Positions 47,034 to 58,060 are shown, numbered from the stretch's first letter. The stretch: DNA of 64,000 nucleotides from Fusarium oxysporum f. sp. lycopersici 4287 (GCF_000149955.1 NC_030986.1:4677870-4741869); one strand, 5' to 3'. The notes: generated by a model from the sequence alone, not told the origin. Made by a program: numbers and translations.

Positions 47034-47784
47034 ATGAAGATTCTTACAAAGGAAGAGGAGGAGGCGCACTACTCAGCTGTCGTCAAGGGCGGTCTCATCG
47101 GAGGTAGTCTTGGTCTCGCTGTTGGTGTTGGAGGTGTCATGTTTGCTTCAAGGCGATACCCTGCTTTCCGCGGCCTCACAATCCCCTTCAGAACGTTCCT
47201 CGTCACATCCGCCGGCACATTTGGCGCCATTATCAACGCCGATCGCTGGTCCATGGATTTTCAGAAGAAGCAGAATCCCATGAACTTTTACGAAGACCAG
47301 ACCCAGCGCGCCCAGCAGATTGTTCGCGAGAATCAGACGACCTGGGAGCGCTTTATGGAGTATGGCAAGGAGAACCGCTACTCTATCGTATTTGTCTCAT
47401 GGCTCGCATCCATGGGTGTCGCATTCGCGCTCGTGAGCCGTTCACCCATGAATACAGCCAACAAGGTCGTACAGGCCCGTGTGTATGCTCAGGGTCTGAC
47501 CCTCGCTGTTCTCATCATCTCAGCTGTCTTTGAGATGAACGACGCCAAGAAGGGTGAGGGTCGCTGGCAGACCGTCATGGTCGTCGATCCCGAGGACCCC
47601 GAGCACAAGCGACTTATTGAGAAGAAGATCCACAAGGAGGAGTATGAGGGCCAAGACCTCTGGAAGGGTAAGTCGCACTTGAGATCTTGCAGAAAACATC
47701 ATGTGACTAACTGGGCTGATAGATATGGTCGCTGCTGAGGAGCGACGCTTGGCCGCTAAGAAGCAGGCTGAGAACAAGGCTTAA
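47034..47784 (+). CDS. RCF2: Respiratory supercomplex factor 2 (HIG1 domain)
   Basis: Two exons, 47034-47667 and 47723-47784, with a 55-nt intron (GTGACTAAC branch), giving 231 aa. There are four hydrophobic segments: residues about 17-38 (VVKGGLIGGSLGLAVGVGGV), 50-66 (IPFRTFLVTSAGTFGAI), then two in the HIG1 domain, YSIVFVSWLASMGVAFALV and VYAQGLTLAVLIISAVFEM. The basic, Ala-rich tail AAEERRLAAKKQAENKA is in exon 2. Rcf2 sits in the mitochondrial inner membrane and supports cytochrome c oxidase and III-IV supercomplex assembly. The N-terminal domain plus C-terminal HIG1 domain and the length suit Rcf2 rather than the shorter Rcf1. Confidence 0.88.
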
Positions 47785-48357
47785 AATAAACATGTTATCT
47801 TCTTATAACGACAAAAACAACTCAATGAAAACCATTCCTCGATACACATTACTTTAAAACTCATCATTAATACTACGCCGAGCACAAGTCGACAACCACA
47901 GGAGGAAATCGGAAATTGTATATACCAACAAACCGAAGTTTCATGAGTCGATGAGCTGGGATGGAAAGGAAGTGGCTATTATCGATTGGGATAGTCATTG
48001 AAACAAAACTGCCCTCTGTTTTGACTTTTCTATGCGCATAGAGCGGGTGGGATGGTTCCTTGGAGTTACAACCTCTTAAAATTGGCCCGGAACGTTCTTG
48101 GTTGGGGTTTGAATTGCATCCAATGTATCATATGTAGCCATGACAGCAAGAATTGAGCAAGCATCTTTATCTCAAGCGTATATACAAGGACATATGAAGA
48201 TGACCCAGCATCTCATTCTTCTAGACTAAGTTAACAAAGATCTGCACCACCGACTCCCTGCTAGCCCTCTTTTGAAGGGTCCAGTTACCTTCCCAGAACA
48301 ACAAATTGATTATCAAGCACACTAATATATCCAAAGGAGCTGCATTAGCTCATATCT
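47785..48357. other. Convergent 3' region, RCF2 and Kelch gene
   Basis: A 573-base AT-rich spacer between two 3' ends, with no feature beyond presumed 3' untranslated sequence. Confidence 0.5.
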
Positions 48358-49884
48358 CTAAACCTCGATAGTAAAATGACTGATTTGCGAATAATATGCA
48401 TGCACAGCTAGCTCTAACAGCATAACATCGCCATACACCTCGCTTCCATCGAAACCTCCAATGACAATGAGGCGGCTATCATACAGCACTGTCCCGTGAT
48501 AGCCACGGCCTGAAGGTGCTTTACCGTAGACCCGACGTCTATCCCATGTCATTGTAACCAGGTTCAAAAGCAGGACATCATTCGAGTATTCGCTTCCGTC
48601 GTGGCCTCCAATGACAAAAAGATAGGAGCCGACTATTGTGGCCGTATGTGATAAACGGCGGAAAGCAACGGGGATAGGGACTGCTCTCCATAACTGGGCG
48701 TCAACGTCGTAAACCCATACATCGTCGAAACATTCGCCGCCATCAGAGCCTCCAAAAATGATGAGTTTGCTGCCCACCATGTTGGCAGTGTGGTAGCCCC
48801 TTGCCTTGGGACGATAGTCTTTTGACCCAGGGCTTGACTTATCTGAACTTGACACTAATCGCCATGACATTTTGTTGACATCAGCAACATCTAACCGCCA
48901 GATATCATTCAGAGCTCGGACCCCATCGCCGCCGCCGAATACGTATATACCATTCTTGTATAGACAAGCAGTATGCGCTCTCCGCTTCGACGGCATCTTA
49001 TCTCCTATAATACGGGGCTTTGTCCACCGGAAGTTTGTCGTATCCAAAACATAGACATCGTTATAATACTCTGGGCCGTCACCTCCGCCAAACACGATGA
49101 GTTTCTTGCCTACGGCAGTACATGTCATGGCTCTCAGAGGAACAGGTATATCACCAACGACATAAGGTATAGACCAGTGGAAAGAATCGGCATCCAGCAC
49201 GTAGAGATCGTTGAAGCATGTTCTTGAGTCACAGCCGCCGAATACATAAACGTTCGAGCCAATGATTGTTGTTGTGTGTGCTCGTAATGAGGTGTGAGGA
49301 GCGCCCGACACAGGTGCCTTGGACCAGTACATGCCAGATGCTGGAGCCACGTCGACGTTTGGAGCGGTCCGGGGATCTGGAAGCGACGGGAACGCAGTGT
49401 ACTCGTCTTGTGATATGCGAGATCTATGCGATGCATACCGAGCGGTCGCTTGTGCAGTCGTTCGGCTCGTTATGGCAGATGTCGACCGTGAAGCGGTTGG
49501 TCGCCGATTATGTCGATCTCCCTCACTTGAGGCATCGCCAGCGCTGGTTGAGATTGAATGCGGCGGTTTGTGGGCTGCTCTCGAGGTAGAAGCTCCTTGC
49601 GGGGCGGTCTGTGATGCGGATTGAGAGCGCTGCCGGATAGAAAGATCGGAAGGCTTTCGACGATTTGCTTGTATGCTTTTGCTGGCAAGATGACCTGGTG
49701 TATGGCTTCTGGGTAAGGGCATCTGATCGCTAGACTCGTCATCATCGTCGGAATCGTCGTCGACAAAGGTCGGCCGTGTGGCTGTGGGGGCCGGAGCAGG
49801 CGATCGTTGTTGTTTTTGTTGCTGTTGTTGAATGCTCTTTGCCTTGAGATGCGACTTATCGGGGGACCTCCTCGGATCCGCCAT
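48358..49884 (-). CDS. Kelch-repeat protein
   Basis: Single exon of 508 aa from the ATG at 49884 (MADPRRSPDKSHLKAKSI). The first 170 residues are low complexity: polyQ (QQQQQKQQ), an acidic patch (DDDSDDDDE) and Ser/Arg-rich sequence. Five to six Kelch blades follow: SNVYVFGGCDSRTCFNDLY, KKLIVFGGGDGPEYYNDVY, NGIYVFGGGDGVRALNDIW, SKLIIFGGSDGGECFDDVW, SYLFVIGGHDGSEYSNDVL and SRLIVIGGFDGSEVYGDVM. Each has the GG doublet and the downstream Asp-x-W/Y/L strand expected of a beta-propeller. No BTB or catalytic domain accompanies it. The family is widely conserved in fungi; a binding or scaffold role is likely, but partners cannot be read from the sequence. Confidence 0.87.
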   Translation of the reverse strand: MADPRRSPDKSHLKAKSIQQQQQKQQRSPAPAPTATRPTFVDDDSDDDDESSDQMPLPRSHTPGHLASKSIQANRRKPSDLSIRQRSQSASQTAPQGASTSRAAHKPPHSISTSAGDASSEGDRHNRRPTASRSTSAITSRTTAQATARYASHRSRISQDEYTAFPSLPDPRTAPNVDVAPASGMYWSKAPVSGAPHTSLRAHTTTIIGSNVYVFGGCDSRTCFNDLYVLDADSFHWSIPYVVGDIPVPLRAMTCTAVGKKLIVFGGGDGPEYYNDVYVLDTTNFRWTKPRIIGDKMPSKRRAHTACLYKNGIYVFGGGDGVRALNDIWRLDVADVNKMSWRLVSSSDKSSPGSKDYRPKARGYHTANMVGSKLIIFGGSDGGECFDDVWVYDVDAQLWRAVPIPVAFRRLSHTATIVGSYLFVIGGHDGSEYSNDVLLLNLVTMTWDRRRVYGKAPSGRGYHGTVLYDSRLIVIGGFDGSEVYGDVMLLELAVHAYYSQISHFTIEV

Positions 49885-50736
49885 GACTGCGTAGGTTCTT
49901 CTTCATTGCCTACCTAGACAAGGCGTTGAGCTTGTGACTTGAACCGGTCGAGGTGGGGGGAAGGTGGAATGAGTGAGAGCAGTGAAGGGGGCAAAAAGGA
50001 ACGAACAATATGCAATTAAAAACAGGCAGTTGAAGCCAAAGCCAATTGGCGATTTGCCAAGGGCGCAAAGAGAAGGGAGGGGCAGGCGAGCCGGTGATGG
50101 TGATAGTACGTAAATGATGTCGAAGGGTAGGGATCGTGCAACGTTGGAGCTGGGGTTGAGGCGAGTATCGTCTTGAGTCGAAGTACCTGAGTACCTCCTA
50201 GCTTTGTTGTCGTTGATTCTGGAACACTTTTAGCGAGGCCCGGCCCCTGTGACCAAGTGCGGAGATGAGGCTCTCAGGCGTCTAAGGTACCTGATACATT
50301 CGACCTCTCACTGACCTCATAGCACATAAGACCCAGAAATACGGAGTAGACCTTAGGGAATTTAGTGCAGTTTAGTTTACACCATCATATCGAGGTTTTT
50401 TTCCCTATGCACTTGAAAGTCGATCTCGGTTTTGACGACTGATCTTTTCATCAGTTGGCACTGAACGAGCACTGTCAAAAAACAATCACTCATTAATTTG
50501 TGTATAATAGTGCAAGAGGTAAGCTAATTTTCCTCACGTACTGTAACAGCGAGAAAAACATTTGCACTTCTTTCTCTCCTTCCGTTCTTGCCTTTCTCTC
50601 TTTTCCTCTCTCTCTTACACTCACTCACTCCCCTCATAAATCTTTTACTTATTCTTCATAGCGAATTTATGAACTCATAATTTTCTTTCAACACATGCAT
50701 TGTCCCAGAGACTGACCATTATCAGCCGTTTTTGCC
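49885..50736. promoter_or_regulatory. Divergent promoter, Kelch gene and DUS3
   Basis: An 852-base spacer. CTAAGGTACCT lies at 50282-50292 and a GTACCTGAGTACCT near 50184-50197. A pyrimidine-rich tract at 50567-50632 (CTTCTTTCTCTCC and following) precedes the DUS3 leader and probably marks its core promoter. Confidence 0.6.
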
Positions 50737-53157
50737 ATGAGTGACCAACACGACGCTCAGATGGGTGGCGTCTCCCCAGGCAATGCGCATGCAGAACTTG
50801 CAGCTGATGCCAGCAATGTTACAACCTCGACAAAGGATGAAGAGCGGGCTTCGAAGAGACTTAAGGTTAACGATTCGATCCCGTTTCAGTCTGCTCCAGG
50901 AGAGGATTTGCACGATGCACCCGCTCCTAAGGAGAATGAACAATCCACAAATGGCGACAAGGAGAATGAGGTCCCGAGGCCAAAGCCGGACCCGAAGGCT
51001 GAGTACGTTGATGGACGCAGCAAAGGAGTTGCTCCTATCAAGAAAGAGTGAGAAGCCCACCGTAGACCCGTTCTAGAGACACACTGACAAATCAAAGGTA
51101 TCTTGTAGACATGTCAACTCAGAAAGATGCGTCCAACGATGCTGTGAACGACGATGACGCAGCTGAGGCACGCGGTACTGCCGAAGGGAATGCTGAGAAT
51201 GGCGATCGAAAGCCAGGCAAGGGCAAGAAAGAAAAGAAGAAGAAGGGCCAGAACACAGAGCGCGATTTTGGCAAATTTGACGATGCCTTTCGTCTTTGCA
51301 ACAGTCGAGCCTTCTATCCCGAGTTTTCTCCCAGAGAATGCAAGTTTGGTGACCGATGCAGACTCTGCCATGATATTCGAAAGTATCTTGAGGAAGGACG
51401 CCGAGGTGATGTTGAGACTTTTGAAGGCAAATGCCCCGTGTTCGAGGCTCATGGCCACTGTCCTTCAGGCTGGAAGTGCCGCTTTGTTAAGAGCCACATG
51501 GAGGAAATCGAGCACGAGGACGGCCGAAAAGAGTTGGTGCTCATAAGCACTTCAGCAAATGGCGGCGAGAACGGTGAGCCTAAAGATGAAGGATCCGAGG
51601 AGCAGCGACCTGCTATTTTCAACGTCGTCAGCATGGATAAGAAGATTGACCTCAACCGCAAGCGGACTGACTTTACGCGATCTGACCAGTACATCACTTG
51701 GCTCAATAAGGAAGCCAAGCTGAGTGAGGAGTTTATGAATCGTCGCAAGAATCAGTCCACCGAGGGTATCGAAGATCTACGCGCCCGCTTCGTCGACCCC
51801 CCTTTTAAGCCTTCTGAGAAACGCCGACTCTATTTCGGCCAAGAGACCCCAACCCTGGCACCTCTCACCACCCAAGGAAACTTGCCCTTCCGTCGACTCT
51901 GCGTCGAGCTTGGAGCCCAGCTCACATACTCGGAGATGGCATTGAGTATGCCTCTCATCCAAGGAACAAAGGCTGACTGGACACTTCTAAAGGTTCATGA
52001 GTCAGAGCTTTCACCCCCCCAATTTAACCCAGGCTCTGTCCCCATCTTTGATGACTACGACCACTCCAAGGATATCAAGTTTGGTGCCCAGATCTCCGGA
52101 AACAACCACTGGGTTGTTACCAAGGCTGCTGACGTCCTAAATCGTTATTGCCCTCACCTTCGCCTCATCGATTTGAACTGTGGTTGTCCGATTGATATGG
52201 TCTTCAAGTCTGGCGGTGGATCGGCGCTTCTTGAAAACTCAGGCAAGTTGGAACGTATGGTTCGAGGCATGAACGCTGTGTCAGGAGAGGTCCCTATCAC
52301 TGCCAAGATCCGCACTGGGATCCGAAACTCCCGTCCTACGGCCACTCAGCTTATTGGAAAACTGGCTTTTGGTGCACGAGAGCACCGAGAACGACTTGGT
52401 GCTCCTGGATGTGCGGCCCTGACTCTTCATGGACGCAGCCGTGAGCAGCGATACACCAAGAAGGCCGACTGGGGCTACATCAGCGAGTGCGCCGCGCTCA
52501 TCAAGACTTACAACAAGCAGAAGGACACTCTGACTGACACCATCGCTGAGCCCGATGCCAGCAGCCTCCCTAATGCCAAGGATGGCCGCATGTACTTCCT
52601 CGGCAACGGTGACTGCTACTCGCACACCGAGTACTATGAGCACATTTGAAAAGGCTCGTGTCGATACCGTCATGATTGGCGTGCGGCCCTCATCAAGCCT
52701 TGGCTCTTTGAGGAGATTGAGAAGGGCCAGTACCTCGACAAGTCATCTAGCGAGCGTCTCCGCTACATCGAGAAGTTTGTGCGCTATGGCCTTGACGCCT
52801 GGGGTTCTGATGAGCTCGGCATTGGATTCACTCGCCGTTTCCTTCTCGAGTGGCTCAGTTTTACGCACCGCTACGTCCCTATTGGTTTGTTAGAGTATCT
52901 CCCACCTTGCCTCAATGACCGACCTCCTAAGTACGAGGGGAGAGATGAGATGGAAACGCTTATGGCGTCCAACAACTTCAGGGACTGGATCAAAATCAGG
53001 TATGTTTATACTTTTGTGGCGCAATACACAACGGGTTTGCTTTCTTGGGTCGGTATGCTAACTGGCCACTCACAGCGAGATGTTCCTTGGCCCCGTCCAC
53101 CCAACGTTCAAGTTCCAGCCCAAGCACAAGTCCAACGCGTACGAGGCTGAGGGTTAA
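50737..53157 (+). CDS. DUS3: tRNA-dihydrouridine synthase DUS3, paired frameshifts
   Basis: Three exons: 50737-51047, 51098-52999 and 53076-53157, with introns of 50 and 76 nt; 764 aa in total. Two CCCH zinc fingers lie near residues 175-240 ([33 protein letters not shown]). The FMN-barrel starts at [20 protein letters not shown]. The active-site segment is [19 protein letters not shown], where the Cys of NCGCP is the catalytic acid, and [11 protein letters not shown] and [12 protein letters not shown] follow. The enzyme reduces U47 in the tRNA variable loop. At 52644-52647 one extra base creates TGA, then about 35 bases later one base is missing. Between them the shifted frame reads [11 protein letters not shown], the expected sequence, so two compensating indels are present. 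Confidence 0.93.
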
Positions 53158-53952
53158 ACAACGATTAAACAATAGAGCATTGAACAGGCGAGCGGCGCAG
53201 AGGGGGCCTTGTAAAGAATTGTTTGAGGCGAAAAAGGTCGATTTTTGGTACGCATATTTGCTATCTAGGCACCTAGGCGAAGATAACCACAGGGCATGGA
53301 TGACTGATGTCTTTATGACGGGCCCAAGAAGGAGGTCCTATTTGCAGGGGAAAACGGGGATGTAAACCCGAAACTCGTGTCATAACGGAAAAGTCTGGTC
53401 TAGTATCGATCAGATAAATGTACAGAGAACAACTCCAAGTGTATTTCGACTCGGCGCAAACTGTTATGAGAACTGTTAATGTCAAAATTAGCAATGGTCT
53501 CCCAGTCGTCCAGAGGTTTAACACTCCCGGATACGGAACCCCGGCTTGTCTTCAATTTTGCTGCTATTGTTGTTTCGAAGTTCTACCTACGCGGTTCATG
53601 AATTTATGCCGAGTCCTCTAGGATTTGCATATGCTTGACCAAATCGACGCACGAGCATTGACACCGAACACAGTCTCATAATAAAGAAACGCCATTCAAG
53701 CTTCATTCAATGACTTAACAAGTGAAAATATACAGATGTATCTTTGTGGGAGTTATGCTTCCCCAGGTATCGCAAGACATGACGAAACCATTCGAACGCT
53801 AGGAACTAATATGTGTGTGAAACCCATCCAACAACTCCGTGATGACTTTTGTAATCCAATCACCAATGCACCCTTGCAATATCCGAGACAGAATCGTACA
53901 GCTGTCGTCTTTATATGTGATTATCGACGCTTCCAATGTGTCTGACAGCATT
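53158..53952. other. Convergent 3' region, DUS3 and PEX13
   Basis: A 795-base spacer between two 3' ends. Short frames occur but none is recognisable; presumed 3' untranslated DNA. Confidence 0.5.
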
Positions 53953-55366
53953 CTAGGAGTAGAAGTGGCTCCTCTGCATGCCGTCAGCAGAAGCGTACTC
54001 GTTCTTCCCATCCTCGGGGCGGGCAATTGAGCTGGTTAGGGAGTTTGTACGGCTGCTCTCGCTAGGCGCAGCCTTGATCTTCTTGGGCTCTTGTGCCGGG
54101 CGCTTGATGACCTCGAGGTAGGTAGATGGAAGATAGCCTTGGCGGCCGTCGCGGGATCGGCACTGCCACCACTCGCTGGGATTACCAGAGGGATCGTTTT
54201 TACTTAGGACGGCAACAAGGTCACCCTTTCTCGCCTCGAGCTCCATGCCTGTGTTAGGCTGAGGGAGGAAGTCGAAGGTGAGTCGGCAAAACTCAAGCTT
54301 AGCAGGGTCGACCGGCTGCTGTGATTCCATGGCCTGGGCCTGAAGACGCTTCTGCTCCTGCTCTTGTGAGGCAGCAAGCGTCCTTATCATCTTTGACATT
54401 AGATAAGGAATGCCAAAGGCGGCCAGGACAAAGAACAGTAAAGGCTTCTTGCTGGCCTTCGCAGGAAGTGGGTTACCATCTGGTCCAACGCTCCGACCTT
54501 CGAAGCGTGCAAATGCAGCTGGTGTGAGGGCAGTCGCATCGGCAGGCGGCGGTCGACCAGTAAGCTTGGCAATCAATGTGCGAATCCAGCGCATCAATGT
54601 GAAGATGCCCAGCACGGAGCCCAGAGTATCCCTCAGATTACCAAATTGTTCAGCGACAGAGACCATGGCTAAGAACTGTTAGTTGACTCTCCGGCCCGAA
54701 CCATCTCACTAAAGAACTTACCAAAGAAGCTGGAGTGAGTAGCCATGTAGGTACTCTCAAGCATCTGGGCGAAGCCTCCAAAGGCCGTGACAATACCCTC
54801 GAGCATTTGGAAGGTAGCCTGAGTGCTGTTGTTGAAAGTGTTGGTCAAGCTGTTTTGGTCGCCAGGCATTCCCATGCCACCGCCGTACATACCGCCGCCC
54901 ATGCCACCATACATGCCTCCTCCGTAGCCACCGTATCCTCCACCGTACATGCTACCGTAGCCACTCATGCCGCCCATACCACCCATGCCAAACCGCGAGT
55001 AGGGGCTGGAATAGGGTGACGAGTACGCGCCACCCATTGAGCTATACGGTGAGGAATTCATCCTGCTGTAATTGGCAGCGTTCTGATTGACCGTTGATGT
55101 GAGAGAAGAAGGTCGATTAGGAAGCGGAGGGGCAGAAGACGAATCGGTGATCGATGTTGTAGTTCCCGGACGCAACTGACGGCGAGATAGGCGATGTCGC
55201 TAGAGTATAGTGAGTAGGAAGGCGCTTTAACGCGGGGAGTCAGGAGAAGGTGACTGGCAGAAGACATGGAAAAGGAGATAGTAAGAGAGAAGAATTGATG
55301 AATGCGACTTACCAGCAGTCGCAGCCGCGCCAGGCTGCTCCCAGGGCTTGGGTGGAGAGGCCATGA
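53953..55366 (-). CDS. PEX13: Peroxin 13, frameshifted near N-terminus
   Basis: Three exons, 55366-55315, 55199-54722 and 54668-53953, with introns of 115 and 53 nt; about 414 aa once one indel near 55168-55172 is allowed. Exon 1 reads MASPPKPWEQPGAAAT. Splicing gives ATSPISPSVAS, after which the frame must shift to reach PGTTTSITDSSSAPPLPNRP. A Tyr/Gly/Met-rich segment follows (GMYGGMGGGMYGGGMGMP), then helices around MLEGIVTAFGGFAQMLEST and a membrane segment (KKPLLFFVLAAFGIPYLMSK). An SH3 domain near the C-terminus contains CRLTFDFLPQ, ELEARKGDLVAVLSKNDP, EWWQCRSRDGRQGYLPSTYL. Pex13 is a peroxisomal docking-complex membrane protein that binds Pex14 and Pex5; the YG-rich part lines the import channel. 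Confidence 0.93.
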
Positions 55367-56788
55367 TATTATCTTGTTATCGCAAGGAGGAAGGGTTCAG
55401 AAGCCGGGTTCGGACAATGGACTACCGACAAACGGTATCACAGTGTCAGAATTCGAGTCGTCTAATTATTGAGCCTCCTAGTAAAGCAGACTTGTCTTGG
55501 TCGTTGGCCACTCCTCGTGACGTTTGGTGGTGGACCTCGGAAAGTGTACCGGACGCAAGATCGGAGACTGACTCCGTGATTATATGCAGCCCCCAGTTAG
55601 CGTAACCGCGGCGCGCGGGGACAACGGAGTTGCCTCGGGATACGGGAAAAAGAGCCGCCGAGACAGAGATATGATAAGATTGAGAGGGTCGCTATCTCTC
55701 GAGAATTAGAGACGCGCAAGAATTGCGATGGTGACAGGCGTGGGCGTGGAGGTGATGAGGAGGAGGATGAGGGAGACGAGATTGTCGCAGAGGAAAAGCC
55801 GAGAAAGATGGAGTTGATTAGAGATAAAAATTAGTGGGGCCTCACTTAACCTAGGCTAGACTTGAGAGCAGGCGCATTCAAGTTTAAAAGGGAAGAAAAA
55901 TCCGGGGGCGAATGGGACCGAACCAGAAGCCAGACCTCGGCTGACTAGGCCCCGCCGACTCTCATCGTTCTTGCCTTTTTGAGGCAATACGACTCGTGAA
56001 GAGGGGTGTTTGCCTTTTGAGATTTTGATGATGTTTGATGGTCTGATACTTGGTACCTATACTTGGGCATTTCGTTGATGAGTTTACGAGTATGGCATTC
56101 CTTCAGATACAATAGCTCGTGAATGCTAGTTGAGTCATCAATTGATGCTCCTTTCATCGCCTATGTCACTATAATCAAACCGTTTTCCGTTGGCCGTTGT
56201 AGCCGGGCCATAGGTAAGTTTCCATGTGACGCTGATGCTTTCCGGTTTCGCCACAGACAATCGGCTTTACAGGCGACTTGCTTCCAAGGACTACCTTAGT
56301 AATTTAACCTTACGTCAATCTCAGCCGCCATCCTGCCAGCTTACCCTATGGCATATAATAAGAACAGAATGAATGAACAAACTACCAAATCAAGCCATGA
56401 TGAGTGTATCAAGATATACATAGTACACATATACCTTTACTGTCTGTCTTAATCGCTTGTAATAATTTTCGGTGTTCTAGTGCTTCTAGCCTTGAAGAGC
56501 GAGTTGCTCCTATTGTGAATGCCTTGATCCTACCATAGGTACATTATATATCGTCAATTCGGGCTACTTCATGGAAGATTGTATGACGAGAGGATTATAT
56601 ATGTATATGTACATCTATAAAAAAAAACCAGAAAATCCAGGAAAGCCTGTTCTAGATTTCAAACCGAGTTCTGAAACATAATGAAAACAATTACCCAAAC
56701 CAGCTTGTTGAACTACCTAAAGAAGAGCTATCGAGGGCCAATCATGATTCAATAGAAACTCAACTATAACAACAACACAACACACACC
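55367..56788. promoter_or_regulatory. Divergent promoter, PEX13 and LigD-type gene
   Basis: About 1.4 kb. The half next to PEX13 is purine-rich (GGAGGAGGATGAGGGAG near 55757), the half next to the phosphoesterase gene AT-rich. No recognisable gene or repeat. Confidence 0.5.
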
Positions 56789-58060
56789 ATGGTTGAAAAG
56801 CGACCACCAAGTCCTGGCTTCATCTCTAATCCATTCATCAAAAGAAGAAATCTCGAATGGACTCTCGACTCACCATCGCCCTCACAGCCACCAACAACTG
56901 CTGACATAGAATCTGGATCAGCCACTGTAGAGGACCATCTCTCGCATTTCAAAGCGCACCTCTCTAGCCATATATTAAGCCAATCGCCACTATCAATATC
57001 ATCGTATAGCTCACTATACACCGAAAACTTTGGAAGCTCTGCAGGTGCTCATTTCGTCATTCATCAACATGACCACCCAATTGCTGGCACGCACTATGAC
57101 CTCCGTCTTCAGATCAATGAGACCAGCAGCGCCAGCTGGGCGATCATGTACGGACTCCCGGGCGACCCTCAGAGCATACGGTTGAATCGAAACGCGACAG
57201 AGACGCGAATTCATTGTCTATGGGTACGGAGTTTTTCTCTTTACAGGAGAAAAGAATTAATATTTAAACAGAATCACCTCATAGAGACTGCCTCAACCTC
57301 GACTGGCTCACTTCTCATTTGGGATACGGGAACATATAGCATCCTTCCCCGTCAAAGCAAGCATGGCCCAGCGACTGATCCGTCCTCTCCAACGTCCTCA
57401 CCAGGTCCATCTTTCGCGCCAACACAGCAAGCTCTTCTGCACGCCGCTTTTCAGAACCGCAAGATCCGCATTCGACTGCACGGATCGCGCTTACCTGATC
57501 CATATGTCCTGAACCTTCGTTTAACCAGGTCAGAAGATGTGGCCGGCAGAGTAAGGAGCGGAAGAACACCTCGGAAACGACGACGTCGTCATGCCCAGAC
57601 GGAGACGCAACCTGAGACGAGTGGTGATGATAGTGAGAGTGATGAAAGTGAGGATGTCCCTTCAAACACTGATGCGGGAACCAGCGCAGACAATCTTTCC
57701 GCCATGGAACGTGAGATACGTGAGCTTGAAGATGAAGAGGTCCGAAGAACAAATGCATATCCAGGGGCTTCCAACACCATCGGTAGTGTACATCAACGAC
57801 GATGGTATCTTTCACTTGATCGCCCGGCTTGTGGGTTTGTGGAGCAAAGAACCAAGAACCGTTCAGTTTGGGAACTGGAAGACGGTACGGAGACTAAAAA
57901 CAAACAGAGCAACAATGGACGCTTGTCATACCCATTCCACGTCCGAGGGCCAGATCATGAGCGTAGTGTATTAACAGGACGGCTAGGAGCTGATATTCTC
58001 CAAGACGAGGGCGTGGATAAATTTATTCAACGTCAAGGTTGGAAGCCAGTGCTGAAATGA
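56789..58060 (+). CDS. Stand-alone LigD-type 3'-phosphoesterase domain protein
   Basis: The frame is open throughout, but 57224-57271 looks like a 48-nt intron (GTACGG...AAACAG): removing it joins HCLW to NHLIETAS. Exons 56789-57223 and 57272-58060 then give 407 aa. The domain spans about residues 75-240 with FVIHQHDHPIAGTHYDLRLQ, SWAIMYGLPGDP, TRIHCLW-NHLIE and SLLIWDTGTYSIL. These correspond to the His/Asp/Arg pattern (HD, HYDLRL, WD.G) of the 3'-phosphoesterase module of bacterial DNA ligase D, which trims 3' ends during end joining. The middle is basic then acidic, with TPRKRRRRH next to SDESED, and the tail starts RRWYLSLDRPACGF. No ligase or polymerase domain is present. Activity on DNA ends in this fungus is inference. 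Confidence 0.85.
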   Translation: MVEKRPPSPGFISNPFIKRRNLEWTLDSPSPSQPPTTADIESGSATVEDHLSHFKAHLSSHILSQSPLSISSYSSLYTENFGSSAGAHFVIHQHDHPIAGTHYDLRLQINETSSASWAIMYGLPGDPQSIRLNRNATETRIHCLWVRSFSLYRRKELIFKQNHLIETASTSTGSLLIWDTGTYSILPRQSKHGPATDPSSPTSSPGPSFAPTQQALLHAAFQNRKIRIRLHGSRLPDPYVLNLRLTRSEDVAGRVRSGRTPRKRRRRHAQTETQPETSGDDSESDESEDVPSNTDAGTSADNLSAMEREIRELEDEEVRRTNAYPGASNTIGSVHQRRWYLSLDRPACGFVEQRTKNRSVWELEDGTETKNKQSNNGRLSYPFHVRGPDHERSVLTGRLGADILQDEGVDKFIQRQGWKPVLK

